Assembly (NCBI GenBank): GCA_946887295.1
Contig: CAMPKP010000065.1
Coordinates: forward strand, 1-17,026
Direction: 5' to 3'
Source of the DNA: an uncultured Gemmatimonadota bacterium
GTDB lineage: Bacteria; Gemmatimonadota; Gemmatimonadetes; Gemmatimonadales; GWC2-71-9
Length of the DNA: 17,026 bases
Positions 8,375 to 15,067 of this stretch are shown here, one piece after another. Both the position numbers and the translations under genes were made by a program. Below the pieces are notes generated by a model. It was not told the origin of the DNA and made no database searches. It saw only the letters and a list, made by a program, of their open reading frames with translations. Each line of letters starts with the position of its first letter. The first letter of the stretch is position 1.

Positions 8375-9232
8375 TCACCCCACCGAGTCGGGCTCATCCA
8401 GTGCCGCGGCCATGCGGGCCGCGACTTCGGGAGAGAGGCCGGCCTCACGGGCCAGCCGGAGCGCCTCACGGGCCAGGAGCAGATACAGCCGCCTGTCTTC
8501 CGGGCCGAGCGCGGCCAGGTGGGCCCTGACCGTCTCCACGTCGCCCCTTCGGACCGGCCCGGTCAGGGCTGCAGCGGGTCCTGCCTCGAGGTTGGCCGCC
8601 GCGCCGCGGATCAGCGGCAGGTACAGGCGGCGGGCCACCTCCGGCGCGATGCCTGCCCCCAGCGCGAGCCGCTCCGCCACGCCCGCGAGCGCGGTGGTGT
8701 AGTTCGCCGCGAACGTGGCGCCGGCGTGGTACGCGGGTTTCGCCCCGGCCGGGATTCTCACCGGAGCCATGCCGAGCGAGCGCGCGAGGCTCTCCGCGGC
8801 CGCCAGGGCCCGGAGGTCGCCCTCGACGCCCGCGAAGGCGCCCTTAAATCGGGTGGCTGCGGTGGCCGGATCCGACACGGTCTGGAGGGGGTGCAGTGAG
8901 CCCAGCGCCGCGCCGGTCGCGTCGAGCGGACTCAGCGCGGTTCGATCCCGAAGCCCGGAAAGATGCAGAACGACGTGACCGGCCGCGATCTCGCCCGCCG
9001 CGGCCAGCTCACCCGCCAGGGTGGCGATCGCCTCGTCGGGAACCGCGAGCACGGCGACCGAGGCGTCCCGCAGCGCCTCGCTGCGGGGACCGCGGTGCAA
9101 TCGAAGCGGTGGACTGACGGGATGGGACGTCCGGGCGACCAGGGCGACCTCGTAACCGGCCTCGCCCAGCGCGAGGGCCAGCCCCTGCCCCATCCGACCC
9201 GCGCCCAGGATCGCCACGCTCTGTCGCGCCAC
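8375..9232 (-). CDS. Rossmann-like and DUF2520 domain oxidoreductase-like protein
   Basis: The product is 285 aa. An N-terminal NAD(P)-binding Rossmann fold carries GAGRMG (residues 10-15). It is followed by the family motifs LHLSG (89-93), LHPLQT (113-118) and, in the all-helical DUF2520 half, YHAGATFAANY (168-178) and GPVRRGD (225-231). The fold resembles pyrroline-5-carboxylate and ketopantoate reductases, but the reaction of this family is not established, and neighbouring genes give no substrate hint. The GTG start at 9232 is supported by GGAG (9243-9240) at 7 nt. It lies between two paralogous S41 protease genes on the same strand, with gaps of 84 and 93 bp, so it may share a transcript with one or both. 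Confidence 0.88.
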   Translation of the reverse strand: MARQSVAILGAGRMGQGLALALGEAGYEVALVARTSHPVSPPLRLHRGPRSEALRDASVAVLAVPDEAIATLAGELAAAGEIAAGHVVLHLSGLRDRTALSPLDATGAALGSLHPLQTVSDPATAATRFKGAFAGVEGDLRALAAAESLARSLGMAPVRIPAGAKPAYHAGATFAANYTTALAGVAERLALGAGIAPEVARRLYLPLIRGAAANLEAGPAAALTGPVRRGDVETVRAHLAALGPEDRRLYLLLAREALRLAREAGLSPEVAARMAAALDEPDSVG

Positions 9233-9269
9233 CCGATCACTCCGGAGAAGGATCTGCTGATGCCAGCGA

Positions 9270-9298
9270 GCCCGGCCGCCCCTCGGGGCGGGCCGGGC
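9270..9298 (-). terminator. GC-rich hairpin downstream of the second S41 gene
   Basis: GCCCGGCCGCCCC (9270-9282) and GGGGCGGGCCGGGC (9285-9298) pair over about 11-13 bp with one bulged G. This is one of the strongest hairpins in the window. It begins 27 bp past the minus-strand S41 stop at 9326 and precedes the DUF2520 gene. No T-run follows on the minus strand, so it is not a textbook intrinsic terminator. It may act in partial termination or mRNA 3'-end protection. The only other content of this 93-bp gap is the DUF2520 ribosome-binding site. Confidence 0.5.
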
Positions 9299-9325
9299 CC
9301 GGGCCTGCGTGGAGCAGTGGAGATA

Positions 9326-10972
9326 TCAGTTTCGCGCGGATTCTCCCTGGTGCGCGCTCACGGCGAGGCCCAGCAGTTCCTTGGGACTCTGGGCCTGGCG
9401 AAGCAGCCCGAGCGCCGTCTGGACCTGGCGGTCGTCGCCCACCCGTCGCCGTATCTCCGCCGGACGCCCCAGAACGTATCGAGCGATCTCGTAGCCAAGC
9501 TGCTCGTCGATGAGCCGGGCGCCCTGATCGAACTCCGCCTGGGTGAGCTTGACGCCCTTCTCGTTCAAGCGCTGGAACACCTGCCGGCGCATCTCCGGAG
9601 TGACGGTGAACTTCTCGGAGTCGATCTTCCGGGTGGCCTTCTGCTCCAGCGCGAACCCGGTGAGAACGTCGCGGTAGAGCGGCAGATTGGTGCCGAGCGC
9701 CTTGGCGAACTCGCGCTCGCCCTCGGTGAGTGTATCGGAGCGGATCACGATGTCCGGCACGATGCCGCCGCCGCCGCGGACGATCCGGCCGGCTCCGGTG
9801 CGGTAGACCGGTCGGGCGCGGATCGCGGAGTCGCTGGCGGACGGATCGGGCTCGCCGAGCAGGGTGTCGCTCGCCTCCAGCGCCGCCTGCTGTGCCTGAT
9901 CCTCCTCGCTGTCCACGATGCGCTGGATGGTGCGGCCGCTCGGCGTGAACCAGCGCGCGGTCGTGAGCTTGAGCGCGACGCCTTCGCCCAGGGGGAAGAG
10001 CGTCTGCACCAGCCCCTTGCCGAACGTCGGAGTTCCGACCACGACGGCTCGGTCGTGGTCCTGCAGCGCGCCGGCGATGATCTCGGCCGCGCTGGCGGTC
10101 CCCTCGTTCACCAGCACCACGATGGGAAGCTCGGGCCAGGCCTGTCGCGCGTCGTCGAAGAACTGCTTCGTCGAGCCCCGGGCGCGGCCGCGGGTGGACA
10201 CGATCTCCTGCTTGGCGTCGAGGAACAGGTCGGAGACCTCGACCCCCTGATCGAGCAGGCCGCCGGGATTGAAGCGAAGGTCGAGGATCAGTGACTTCAT
10301 CCCCTTCCGCTTCATCGAGGTTATCTCCTGCTGCAGCTCGCCGGCCGAAGTCTCGCTCACCGGGTTGAGGGGGATATACCCCACACTGCCGTCGAACATC
10401 GTCCCCGCCGGCACCGACCGGACGTGAATCTGCGCCCGCGTCAGCGGGTACTTGAGCGGCTCGGGAATCCCCGAGCGACGCACGGTGAGCGTGACCTTGC
10501 TGCCGGCCGCGCCCCGGAGCGCCTTGACCGCTTCCTCGCTCTTCCACCCCTCGGTGGACTTTCCGTCCACCTCGATGATCTGGTCACCGGTCTGAACGCC
10601 GGCGCGCTCCGCCGGGGTCTCGGGAAGCGGAGCCACCACGGTGATCCACCCGTCACGAACGTCGATCTGGATTCCGAGGCCGGCGTAGTTGCCCGAGGTC
10701 TGCTCGGTGAGGGCCTTGTAGTCGTCGCCCGTGAGGAGGACGGAGTACGGGTCCTTGAGCTGCTCCAGCATCCCCTGCGTGGCCTTCTGATACAGGTCGG
10801 TCTCGCCGAGGGAGTCGACGTAGTAGGCGCTGACGTGGCCCAGCACGTCGTCGAACAGGCGCGCCTGCTGATACACGTTCCCGCCCGCCGCGGTGCCGCG
10901 CTGCAACAGCCAGCCGCCGCTCAGGAAAGAGATGACGGAGACCGTCACGATCACGCCCCAGCGCTGCCTCAT
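9326..10972 (-). CDS. S41-family C-terminal processing protease with PDZ domain (paralogue 2)
   Basis: From ATG 10972 the product is 548 aa, with an N-terminal membrane anchor (about 6-24) and a probable periplasmic body. The PDZ domain spans about 90-170 (TPAERAGVQTGDQIIEVDG). The S41 core holds Ser294 (EGTASAAE), Lys319 (FGKGLVQ) and Gln323, the complete catalytic set of Prc/CtpA. Compared with its paralogue at 6719-8290 it is collinear to residue 350. It then carries a longer insert (about 355-400, acidic and Ala-rich, ending RIVRGGGGIVPD) before the shared C-terminal region (RLIDEQLGYEIARY). GTG 10984 is also in frame but has no ribosome-binding site, whereas ATG 10972 has GGAGG (10982-10978) at 5 nt. 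A terminator-like hairpin lies just upstream, between this gene and tmk. Confidence 0.95.
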   Translation of the reverse strand: MRQRWGVIVTVSVISFLSGGWLLQRGTAAGGNVYQQARLFDDVLGHVSAYYVDSLGETDLYQKATQGMLEQLKDPYSVLLTGDDYKALTEQTSGNYAGLGIQIDVRDGWITVVAPLPETPAERAGVQTGDQIIEVDGKSTEGWKSEEAVKALRGAAGSKVTLTVRRSGIPEPLKYPLTRAQIHVRSVPAGTMFDGSVGYIPLNPVSETSAGELQQEITSMKRKGMKSLILDLRFNPGGLLDQGVEVSDLFLDAKQEIVSTRGRARGSTKQFFDDARQAWPELPIVVLVNEGTASAAEIIAGALQDHDRAVVVGTPTFGKGLVQTLFPLGEGVALKLTTARWFTPSGRTIQRIVDSEEDQAQQAALEASDTLLGEPDPSASDSAIRARPVYRTGAGRIVRGGGGIVPDIVIRSDTLTEGEREFAKALGTNLPLYRDVLTGFALEQKATRKIDSEKFTVTPEMRRQVFQRLNEKGVKLTQAEFDQGARLIDEQLGYEIARYVLGRPAEIRRRVGDDRQVQTALGLLRQAQSPKELLGLAVSAHQGESARN

Positions 10973-10991
10973 ACCTGCCTCCACTCCCGCG

Positions 10992-11023
10992 AAAATGACC
11001 GGGCCGGCCGTCGCCGGCCCCGG
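10992..11023 (-). terminator. Probable intrinsic terminator after tmk
   Basis: Read on the minus strand, CCGGGGCCGGC (11023-11013), loop GACG and CCGGCCCGG-type right arm (11008-10999) form a 10-bp stem with one bulged G. GGTC follows, then ATTTT (10996-10992). It starts 9 nt after the tmk TAA. The T-run is short and displaced from the stem, so termination may be incomplete. The next gene starts only 20 nt beyond it, with no obvious promoter between. Confidence 0.6.
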
Positions 11024-11031
11024 ACTGCAAC

Positions 11032-11673
11032 TTAACTCGCCGCCGCGGCGAACCTCTCGGGTGCCACGGCGAGCATCTCCGACCAGGCGGCTTGCAAGAG
11101 CCGGTCCGGGGGGAGCCGCCCGTCCAAATGTCGCACGCCGTCCCCGCGAACCGCCAGATAGTACTCCGCCACCCGGCGGCGGAATTCCACGGTCTCCTGA
11201 TCCAGACGATCCAGTCGCTTGCCGCCCGCAACCTGCCTCGCCTGGCCGACTTCAGGGCTCACGTCGAGAATCAGGGTGAGGTCGGCGACCAGGCCGTCGG
11301 CGGCCGCGCGATTGGCCGGCACCACGACCTCCGGCGGGAGGCCCCGGCCCACCATCTGGTACGCCTCTGTGGAGAGCGTGAAACGGTCCGAAAGCACCAC
11401 CCGCCCCTCCGCGAGTCCCGGCCGGATCAGGGTCTGCACCAGGTCTGCCCGGGCCGCCAGATAGAAGAACAGCTCGGCGAGCGGGCCCACGGGGTGCTCC
11501 GGGTCGAGCAGCGCGAGGCGGGCGACCTCCGCGGCGTGGGTGCCTCCCGGCTCGCGGACGATGAGCGGGTCCAGTCCCCCCTCGCGCATCCGGTCGGCCA
11601 GTGCCCGCGCCAGTGTGGACTTCCCCGATCCCTCCGGTCCCTCGAGGACGATGAACAGACCGGGACGATTCAT
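11032..11673 (-). CDS. tmk: Thymidylate kinase
   Basis: The product is a 213-aa cytosolic kinase converting dTMP to dTDP with ATP, essential for dTTP supply. It has P-loop GPEGSGKST (12-20), the EPGGT motif (41-45), Asp96-Arg97 in a DRF motif (usually DRY or DRF) followed by STEAYQ, and a LID-like basic stretch GGKRLDRLDQE (about 150-160). The length is typical of bacterial Tmk. The ATG at 11673 overlaps the upstream YlbF-like stop codon (ATGA). No strong Shine-Dalgarno is seen, so translation is probably coupled. The reading frame stays open upstream to 12192, but conserved Tmk sequence starts at MNRPGLFIVLEG. It is the last gene of the minus-strand run beginning with rpmE and is followed by a terminator-like hairpin. 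Confidence 0.96.
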   Translation of the reverse strand: MNRPGLFIVLEGPEGSGKSTLARALADRMREGGLDPLIVREPGGTHAAEVARLALLDPEHPVGPLAELFFYLAARADLVQTLIRPGLAEGRVVLSDRFTLSTEAYQMVGRGLPPEVVVPANRAAADGLVADLTLILDVSPEVGQARQVAGGKRLDRLDQETVEFRRRVAEYYLAVRGDGVRHLDGRLPPDRLLQAAWSEMLAVAPERFAAAAS

Positions 11674-12023
11674 CCCAGCGTGATGATGCTGCTGGCCGCG
11701 CCTTTCTCCATCCCTTCGCTGATCTGCTGGTTCACCCGGGCCATCAGCTTCTCGAAGTTCGAGCGCGCGACGACGTACGCCTGCCCGACGGGGCTGGTCT
11801 CGAGGTCCCGTACGGCACTCTCGTAGGCGTCGGCCGTGGGCTGATCGGGCATCTGTCCCTGCGAGATCGCCTGGTCCACCTTCCTGGCCAGCGTCTGGAT
11901 CTGGTCCAGCTTGGTGACCGTCTCCTGATCCTCGCGCAGCGAGGATTCGGCGCGTCTGAGCGCCTGGTATTCCGCGGACTGGCCGATCTGACGGCCCAGT
12001 TCCAGTGCCTTGTCCCAGATCAC
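11670..12023 (-). CDS. YlbF/YmcA family protein
   Basis: The product is a small, almost wholly helical 117-aa soluble protein. Its pattern fits the YlbF/YmcA (Com_YlbF) family: an N-terminal helix (ALELGRQIGQSAEYQALRRAES), a middle helix (VTKLDQIQTLARKVDQAISQG), then a long C-terminal helix (PVGQAYVVARSNFEKLMARVNQQISEGM). In Bacillus, YlbF, YmcA and YaaT form a complex affecting RNase Y-dependent mRNA maturation, competence and sporulation. Family assignment is from sequence pattern; the role outside Firmicutes is unclear. No cysteine is present, so it cannot itself ligand an Fe-S cluster through Cys. The GTG start at 12023 overlaps the prmC stop (GTGA) and has GGAGGAG (12039-12033) at 9 nt. 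The stop overlaps the tmk start. The frame is open upstream to 12260, but that part lies over prmC and is a shadow. Confidence 0.82.
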   Translation of the reverse strand: MIWDKALELGRQIGQSAEYQALRRAESSLREDQETVTKLDQIQTLARKVDQAISQGQMPDQPTADAYESAVRDLETSPVGQAYVVARSNFEKLMARVNQQISEGMEKGAASSIITLG

Positions 12024-12877
12024 GTGTCTGCGCTCCTCCGAGCGAGCAGATAGCGCTCGCGTCCGAATAGGTCGGCATGAATGGCGACATCCGTCCAGCC
12101 CAGCGCACCCGCCAGAGCCGCGGCCGCCGCCGCGCGCGTGCAATCCACTTCGAGTGCGAGCCACCCTCCCGCCCGCAGGACGGCCCTTGCATCGTGGAGC
12201 AATCGGCTGGTGGCCTGCAGGCCGTCGCTGCCGCTCACCAGGGCCGCGGCCGGCTCCCACCGCTTGACGGAGGGATCGAGCGCCGCATACTCCCCTGCGG
12301 TAAGATAGGGGGGATTCGAGACCACCGCGTCGAGCGCGCCGGCGCCGAGCGGGCCACAGAGGTCGCCGCGAACCAGATGAACCCGCGCACCGGCCGTGGC
12401 ACGGTTCTCCTCGGCCAGTGCCAGCGCGTCGGCCGAAATGTCGAGCGCGGTCACTCCCTCGAAGCCTCCCTCGGTCGCAAGGCTGAGCGCGAGGCAGCCG
12501 CTGCCGGTACCGATGTCGGCCGCACGCCCCGTGCGTACCCGGGCGAGCAGCAGGTCCACCAGCCCCTCGGTCTCGGGACGGGGAATGAGGGCCCGGCGAT
12601 CGCTCTTGAGGTGCAGGTGGCGAAACCCTATGCGCCCGGTCACGTGGGCGAGCGGCTCACCCGCCGCGCGCCGGCGCACCGCGGTCCGGACGGCGTCCGC
12701 CAGCGCGGGCTCCGCGCCGGCTTCACCGTCGAGAAACACGTCCGCCGGCGGCGAGCCGCGAAGCCCGCACCAGATCCGCAGCGCCTCGCGCCGCGGCTCG
12801 CTCACGCCGGCCGCGGCGAGGGCTGAAGTCGCCTCCCCCAGCAGCTCCCGGCGGGTCGGCATCACCTCAGACCGCAT
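12020..12877 (-). CDS. prmC: Peptide chain release factor N5-glutamine methyltransferase
   Basis: The product is 285 aa. PrmC (HemK) uses S-adenosylmethionine to methylate the glutamine of the GGQ motif in RF1 and RF2, raising termination efficiency. A helical N-terminal substrate-binding domain (about 1-75) precedes HVTGRIGFRHLHL and ALIPRPETE (97-104). The Rossmann-type methyltransferase domain has DIGTGSGCLALSLA (121 onward) and the catalytic NPPY (188-191). The ATG at 12877 overlaps the end of prfA by 11 nt and is supported by AGGAG 4 nt upstream. The internal ATG at 12862 (MPTRRELL) is a possible alternative with its GAGG too close. Adjacency to prfA places enzyme and substrate in one transcript. 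Confidence 0.96.
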   Translation of the reverse strand: MRSEVMPTRRELLGEATSALAAAGVSEPRREALRIWCGLRGSPPADVFLDGEAGAEPALADAVRTAVRRRAAGEPLAHVTGRIGFRHLHLKSDRRALIPRPETEGLVDLLLARVRTGRAADIGTGSGCLALSLATEGGFEGVTALDISADALALAEENRATAGARVHLVRGDLCGPLGAGALDAVVSNPPYLTAGEYAALDPSVKRWEPAAALVSGSDGLQATSRLLHDARAVLRAGGWLALEVDCTRAAAAAALAGALGWTDVAIHADLFGRERYLLARRSADT

Positions 12878-13925
12878 CCTGCTCCTGTCGGCTCGCCATC
12901 CGGAGCGCGTCGACCAGCTCGTCGAGCCGGCCGTCGATCACGTCGGCGAGATTGTGAACCGAGAGATTGATGCGGTGGTCGGTGACCCGGCTCTGGGGGA
13001 AGTTGTAGGTGCGGATCTTGGCGGAGCGGTCGCCGGTCCCGACCATCGCGCGGCGGTCGCGGGACCGGGCCGCCTCCTGCTCGGCGATCATCCGGTCGAG
13101 CAGACGCGCACGGAGGACCTCCATCGCCTTGAGCTTGTTCTGCTGCTGGGATTTCTGGTCCTGCTGGCTGACCACGAGTCCCGATGGCAGGTGGGTGATG
13201 CGCACCGCGCTGTCGGTGGTGTTCACGCTCTGGCCGCCGGGACCCGAGGAGCGGAACACGTCGATCCGCAGGTCCTTGTCCTCGATCTTCACATCCACGT
13301 CCTCGGCTTCCGGAAGCACCGCGACCGTCGCCGCCGACGTGTGGATCCGTCCCTGGGTCTCGGTGGCGGGCACCCGCTGGACCCGGTGCACCCCCGATTC
13401 CCGTCTCAGCAGACCGAACGCACCCTCCCCGCGGACCGCGACGATCGCTTCCTTCAGCCCGCCGAGCGTTCCATCGCTGAGGGAGATCGGCTCCCAGCTC
13501 AGCCCGTTTCGCTCGCTGAAGCGCTGGTACATGCGATAGAGGTCGGCCGCGAAGAGCGCGGCCTCGTCGCCGCCGGTGCCCGCCCGGATCTCGACGATCG
13601 CGTCGCGCGCGTCGTGCGGATCCTGGGGCAGCAGCAGGCCGTGGAGCTCTTCGGTGAGGGCGGCGATCTGGGGACTGAGGCGGGCGATGTCGGCCCGGGC
13701 CAAGGCGGCCATCTCGAGGTCGGGCTCGTCGGCGAGCTCACGAGCCTGAGCCAGCTCGTCCTGCAGCCGGTCGAGACGATCGGCCAGACGCACTACGGGC
13801 GCGAGCCGCGTGTGCTCGCGCCCGAGCGACTTGAGCTGCGCCGGGTCCCGGGCGACGAGTGGGTCGGCGAGGGCCTTGCCGACCTCCTCCGCCCGCAGCA
13901 GTGCCTGGCGGAGCCTCCCCTCCAC
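12867..13925 (-). CDS. prfA: Peptide chain release factor 1 (RF1)
   Basis: The product is 352 aa and recognises UAA and UAG stop codons on the ribosome. The codon-reading tripeptide is PAT (186-188, in [16 protein letters not shown]), the RF1-type PxT rather than RF2 SPF. The peptidyl-hydrolysis motif GGQ is at 230-232 ([17 protein letters not shown]), and its Gln232 is the methylation target of the adjacent PrmC. The acidic motif [15 protein letters not shown] (112 onward) and the helical N-terminal domain are also standard. The length is close to the usual 355-360. GTG 13925 lies 3 nt past the rpmE stop with AAGG (13937-13934) 8 nt upstream. The genes between them have essentially no gap, indicating one transcript. 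Confidence 0.98.
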   Translation of the reverse strand: MEGRLRQALLRAEEVGKALADPLVARDPAQLKSLGREHTRLAPVVRLADRLDRLQDELAQARELADEPDLEMAALARADIARLSPQIAALTEELHGLLLPQDPHDARDAIVEIRAGTGGDEAALFAADLYRMYQRFSERNGLSWEPISLSDGTLGGLKEAIVAVRGEGAFGLLRRESGVHRVQRVPATETQGRIHTSAATVAVLPEAEDVDVKIEDKDLRIDVFRSSGPGGQSVNTTDSAVRITHLPSGLVVSQQDQKSQQQNKLKAMEVLRARLLDRMIAEQEAARSRDRRAMVGTGDRSAKIRTYNFPQSRVTDHRINLSVHNLADVIDGRLDELVDALRMASRQEQDAV

Positions 13926-13928
13926 GGA

Positions 13929-14153
13929 TTACGCCTTGGGCTCCGAGGCCGCCGGCTCGCTCTGGTACCGGCGCCGGAAGCGGTCCACCCGGCCGGCGGT
14001 GTCGACCAGGCGCTGCTTGCCGGTGAAGTACGGGTGACACTGCGCGCATACTTCCACGTGGATCGACGTCGTGGTCGAGCGCGTCTCGAACGAGTTCCCG
14101 CAGGCGCACACAGCGGTGATCTTGCGGTAGACGGGATGTAGATCGGCCTTCAC
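13929..14153 (-). CDS. rpmE: 50S ribosomal protein L31, zinc-binding type
   Basis: The product is a 74-aa large-subunit ribosomal protein. The start [12 protein letters not shown] and the zinc ribbon Cys16-x-Cys18 ... Cys36-x-x-Cys39 identify the C+ (zinc) form of L31, the form expected when zinc is available. The family tail [21 protein letters not shown] is intact. A short Glu/Ala/Lys extension ([10 protein letters not shown]) makes it slightly longer than the 66-70 aa common elsewhere. The GTG start at 14153 has GGAG (14163-14160) at 6 nt. It is the first gene of the minus-strand run and lies divergent from the Crp/Fnr gene. I could not find a convincing sigma-70 promoter for it in the intergenic region. 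Confidence 0.98.
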   Translation of the reverse strand: MKADLHPVYRKITAVCACGNSFETRSTTTSIHVEVCAQCHPYFTGKQRLVDTAGRVDRFRRRYQSEPAASEPKA

Positions 14154-14231
14154 TGCGGACTCCTGTTCCAGGTTAGCCGGGAAATCTACCGCTGCCGGGG
14201 CTGCGACGGTAGGTCCGAGGAACCGGCGGCG

Positions 14232-14260
14232 TTGACATGCCTACCATGCGCAAGTATGCT
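14232..14260 (+). promoter_or_regulatory. Near-consensus sigma-70-type promoter for the Crp/Fnr gene
   Basis: TTGACA (14232-14237, perfect -35) and TATGCT (14255-14260, 4 of 6 to TATAAT) are separated by exactly 17 bp. Transcription would begin near 14267, leaving a leader of about 27 nt before GTG 14294, with GAGAGG at 14283-14288. In this GC-rich DNA such a match is conspicuous. It excludes the longer reading-frame start at 14237, which lies inside the promoter. Confidence rests on sequence alone. Confidence 0.75.
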
Positions 14261-14293
14261 ATCCCCAACCACTTCCGCTTCCGAGAGGCCCCC

Positions 14294-14971
14294 GTGCCGC
14301 TGTCTCCGATAGAGGTCTTGCGCAAGGTTCCGCTGTTCTCCGGCCTTGGGGAGGCGGATCTTGCGGCCTTCGCCGAGCTGACCCGCGAGCGCAGTTACCC
14401 CAAGGGAAGCGTCATCGTGTTCGAGGACGATCCGGGGGACGCCCTGTTCCTCGTGGCCGCCGGACAGGTGAAGGTCGTTCTCATCGCGGAGGACGGCCGA
14501 GAGGTGATCCTCTCGGTGCTCGGCGAGGGGAGCTTCTTCGGCGAGATGGCCGTGATCGACGAGGAGCCGAGATCCGCTCACGTGATCGCGATGGAGGATT
14601 CCAGCCTCCTGGTGCTCCGGCGGGAGGACTTCCATGCCCGGCTGCGGCACTCCCCCGAGGTGGCCATCTCGCTCCTCAAGGAGATCTCGCGCCGCCTGCG
14701 CCGGGCCGACGAGAAGATCGGCAGCCTCGTGCTCCTCGACGTCAACGGCCGCGTCGCCCACCTCCTGCTCCGGATGGCGGACGACGAAGGCGGGGATCAT
14801 ATCACCCGCAAACTGACCCATCACACCATCGCGCAGATGATCGGCTCCAGCCGCGAGACCGTCTCGCGGACCATGCGGAACCTGGTGGAGCGCGGCATCA
14901 TCACCGTAACCCGCAAGGACATAACTCTCCGGGACCGCCGGTCGCTCATGCTCGCCGCCCGGCGGACGTGA
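14294..14971 (+). CDS. Crp/Fnr family transcriptional regulator
   Basis: The product is 225 aa. The cyclic-nucleotide-binding-like beta-barrel (about 13-125) retains a phosphate-binding cassette FGEMAVIDEEPRSAHV with Glu84, Arg93 and Ser94, matching the CRP residues that hold cAMP, so nucleotide binding is plausible. A dimerisation helix (about 126-150) leads to a winged helix-turn-helix with LTHHTIAQMIGSSRETVSRTMRNL. Recognition-helix residues Arg187, Glu188 and Arg192 correspond to CRP R180, E181 and R185, while Ser191 is FNR-like. There is no cysteine, so it is not an Fe-S oxygen sensor. GTG 14294 is preferred over the upstream ATG 14237, because GAGAGG lies 5 nt before it and a promoter covers the longer start. 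Ligand and regulon are unknown. Confidence 0.95.
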   Translation: MPLSPIEVLRKVPLFSGLGEADLAAFAELTRERSYPKGSVIVFEDDPGDALFLVAAGQVKVVLIAEDGREVILSVLGEGSFFGEMAVIDEEPRSAHVIAMEDSSLLVLRREDFHARLRHSPEVAISLLKEISRRLRRADEKIGSLVLLDVNGRVAHLLLRMADDEGGDHITRKLTHHTIAQMIGSSRETVSRTMRNLVERGIITVTRKDITLRDRRSLMLAARRT

Positions 14972-15013
14972 GCGCAGTCACGGACCCGGGGTGATTCTGG
15001 CCGTAGCCGCCCG

Positions 15014-15060
15014 CACCCGAAACGGGTGACGTTGGATGATGCCCGTTCCCATTACGGGGC
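15014..15060 (+). promoter_or_regulatory. Two tandem small hairpins in the MBL hydrolase leader
   Basis: CACCCG-AAA-CGGGTG (15014-15028) is a perfect 6-bp stem with a 3-nt loop. GCCCGT-TCCCATT-ACGGGGC (15041-15060) is a second stem of 5-6 bp with a bulge. The second right arm contains the only G-rich stretch (GGGG, 15056-15059) that could serve as a ribosome-binding site for GTG 15068. This 96-bp gap after the Crp/Fnr gene shows no T-tract and no obvious promoter. A role in tuning translation is inference. Confidence 0.35.
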
Positions 15061-15067
15061 GCCCTTC

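Noticed and set aside
8963..10294. A 443-aa plus-strand frame antisense to the DUF2520 and second S41 genes, and another at 7070-8338 over the first S41 gene
   Set aside because: Both are mirror frames of genuine S41 and DUF2520 genes, with repetitive Arg/Gln/Val content and no recognisable fold.
11674..12192. N-terminal extension of tmk (386-aa frame)
   Set aside because: The extra part overlaps the YlbF-like gene and lacks Tmk similarity. The P-loop region begins normally after ATG 11673.
12396..14141. A 581-aa plus-strand frame across prmC, prfA and rpmE
   Set aside because: It lies opposite three genes whose catalytic or binding motifs are intact, so it is a GC-driven shadow frame.
14154..14231. 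A minus-strand promoter for rpmE, with TAGATT as a possible -10
   Set aside because: No -35 with more than two matches is found at 16-18 bp spacing, so I do not call it.
15026..15067. Longer MBL start at GTG 15026
   Set aside because: The 14 extra residues are not typical of the family, the codon sits in a hairpin, and no ribosome-binding site precedes it. It remains possible but less likely.
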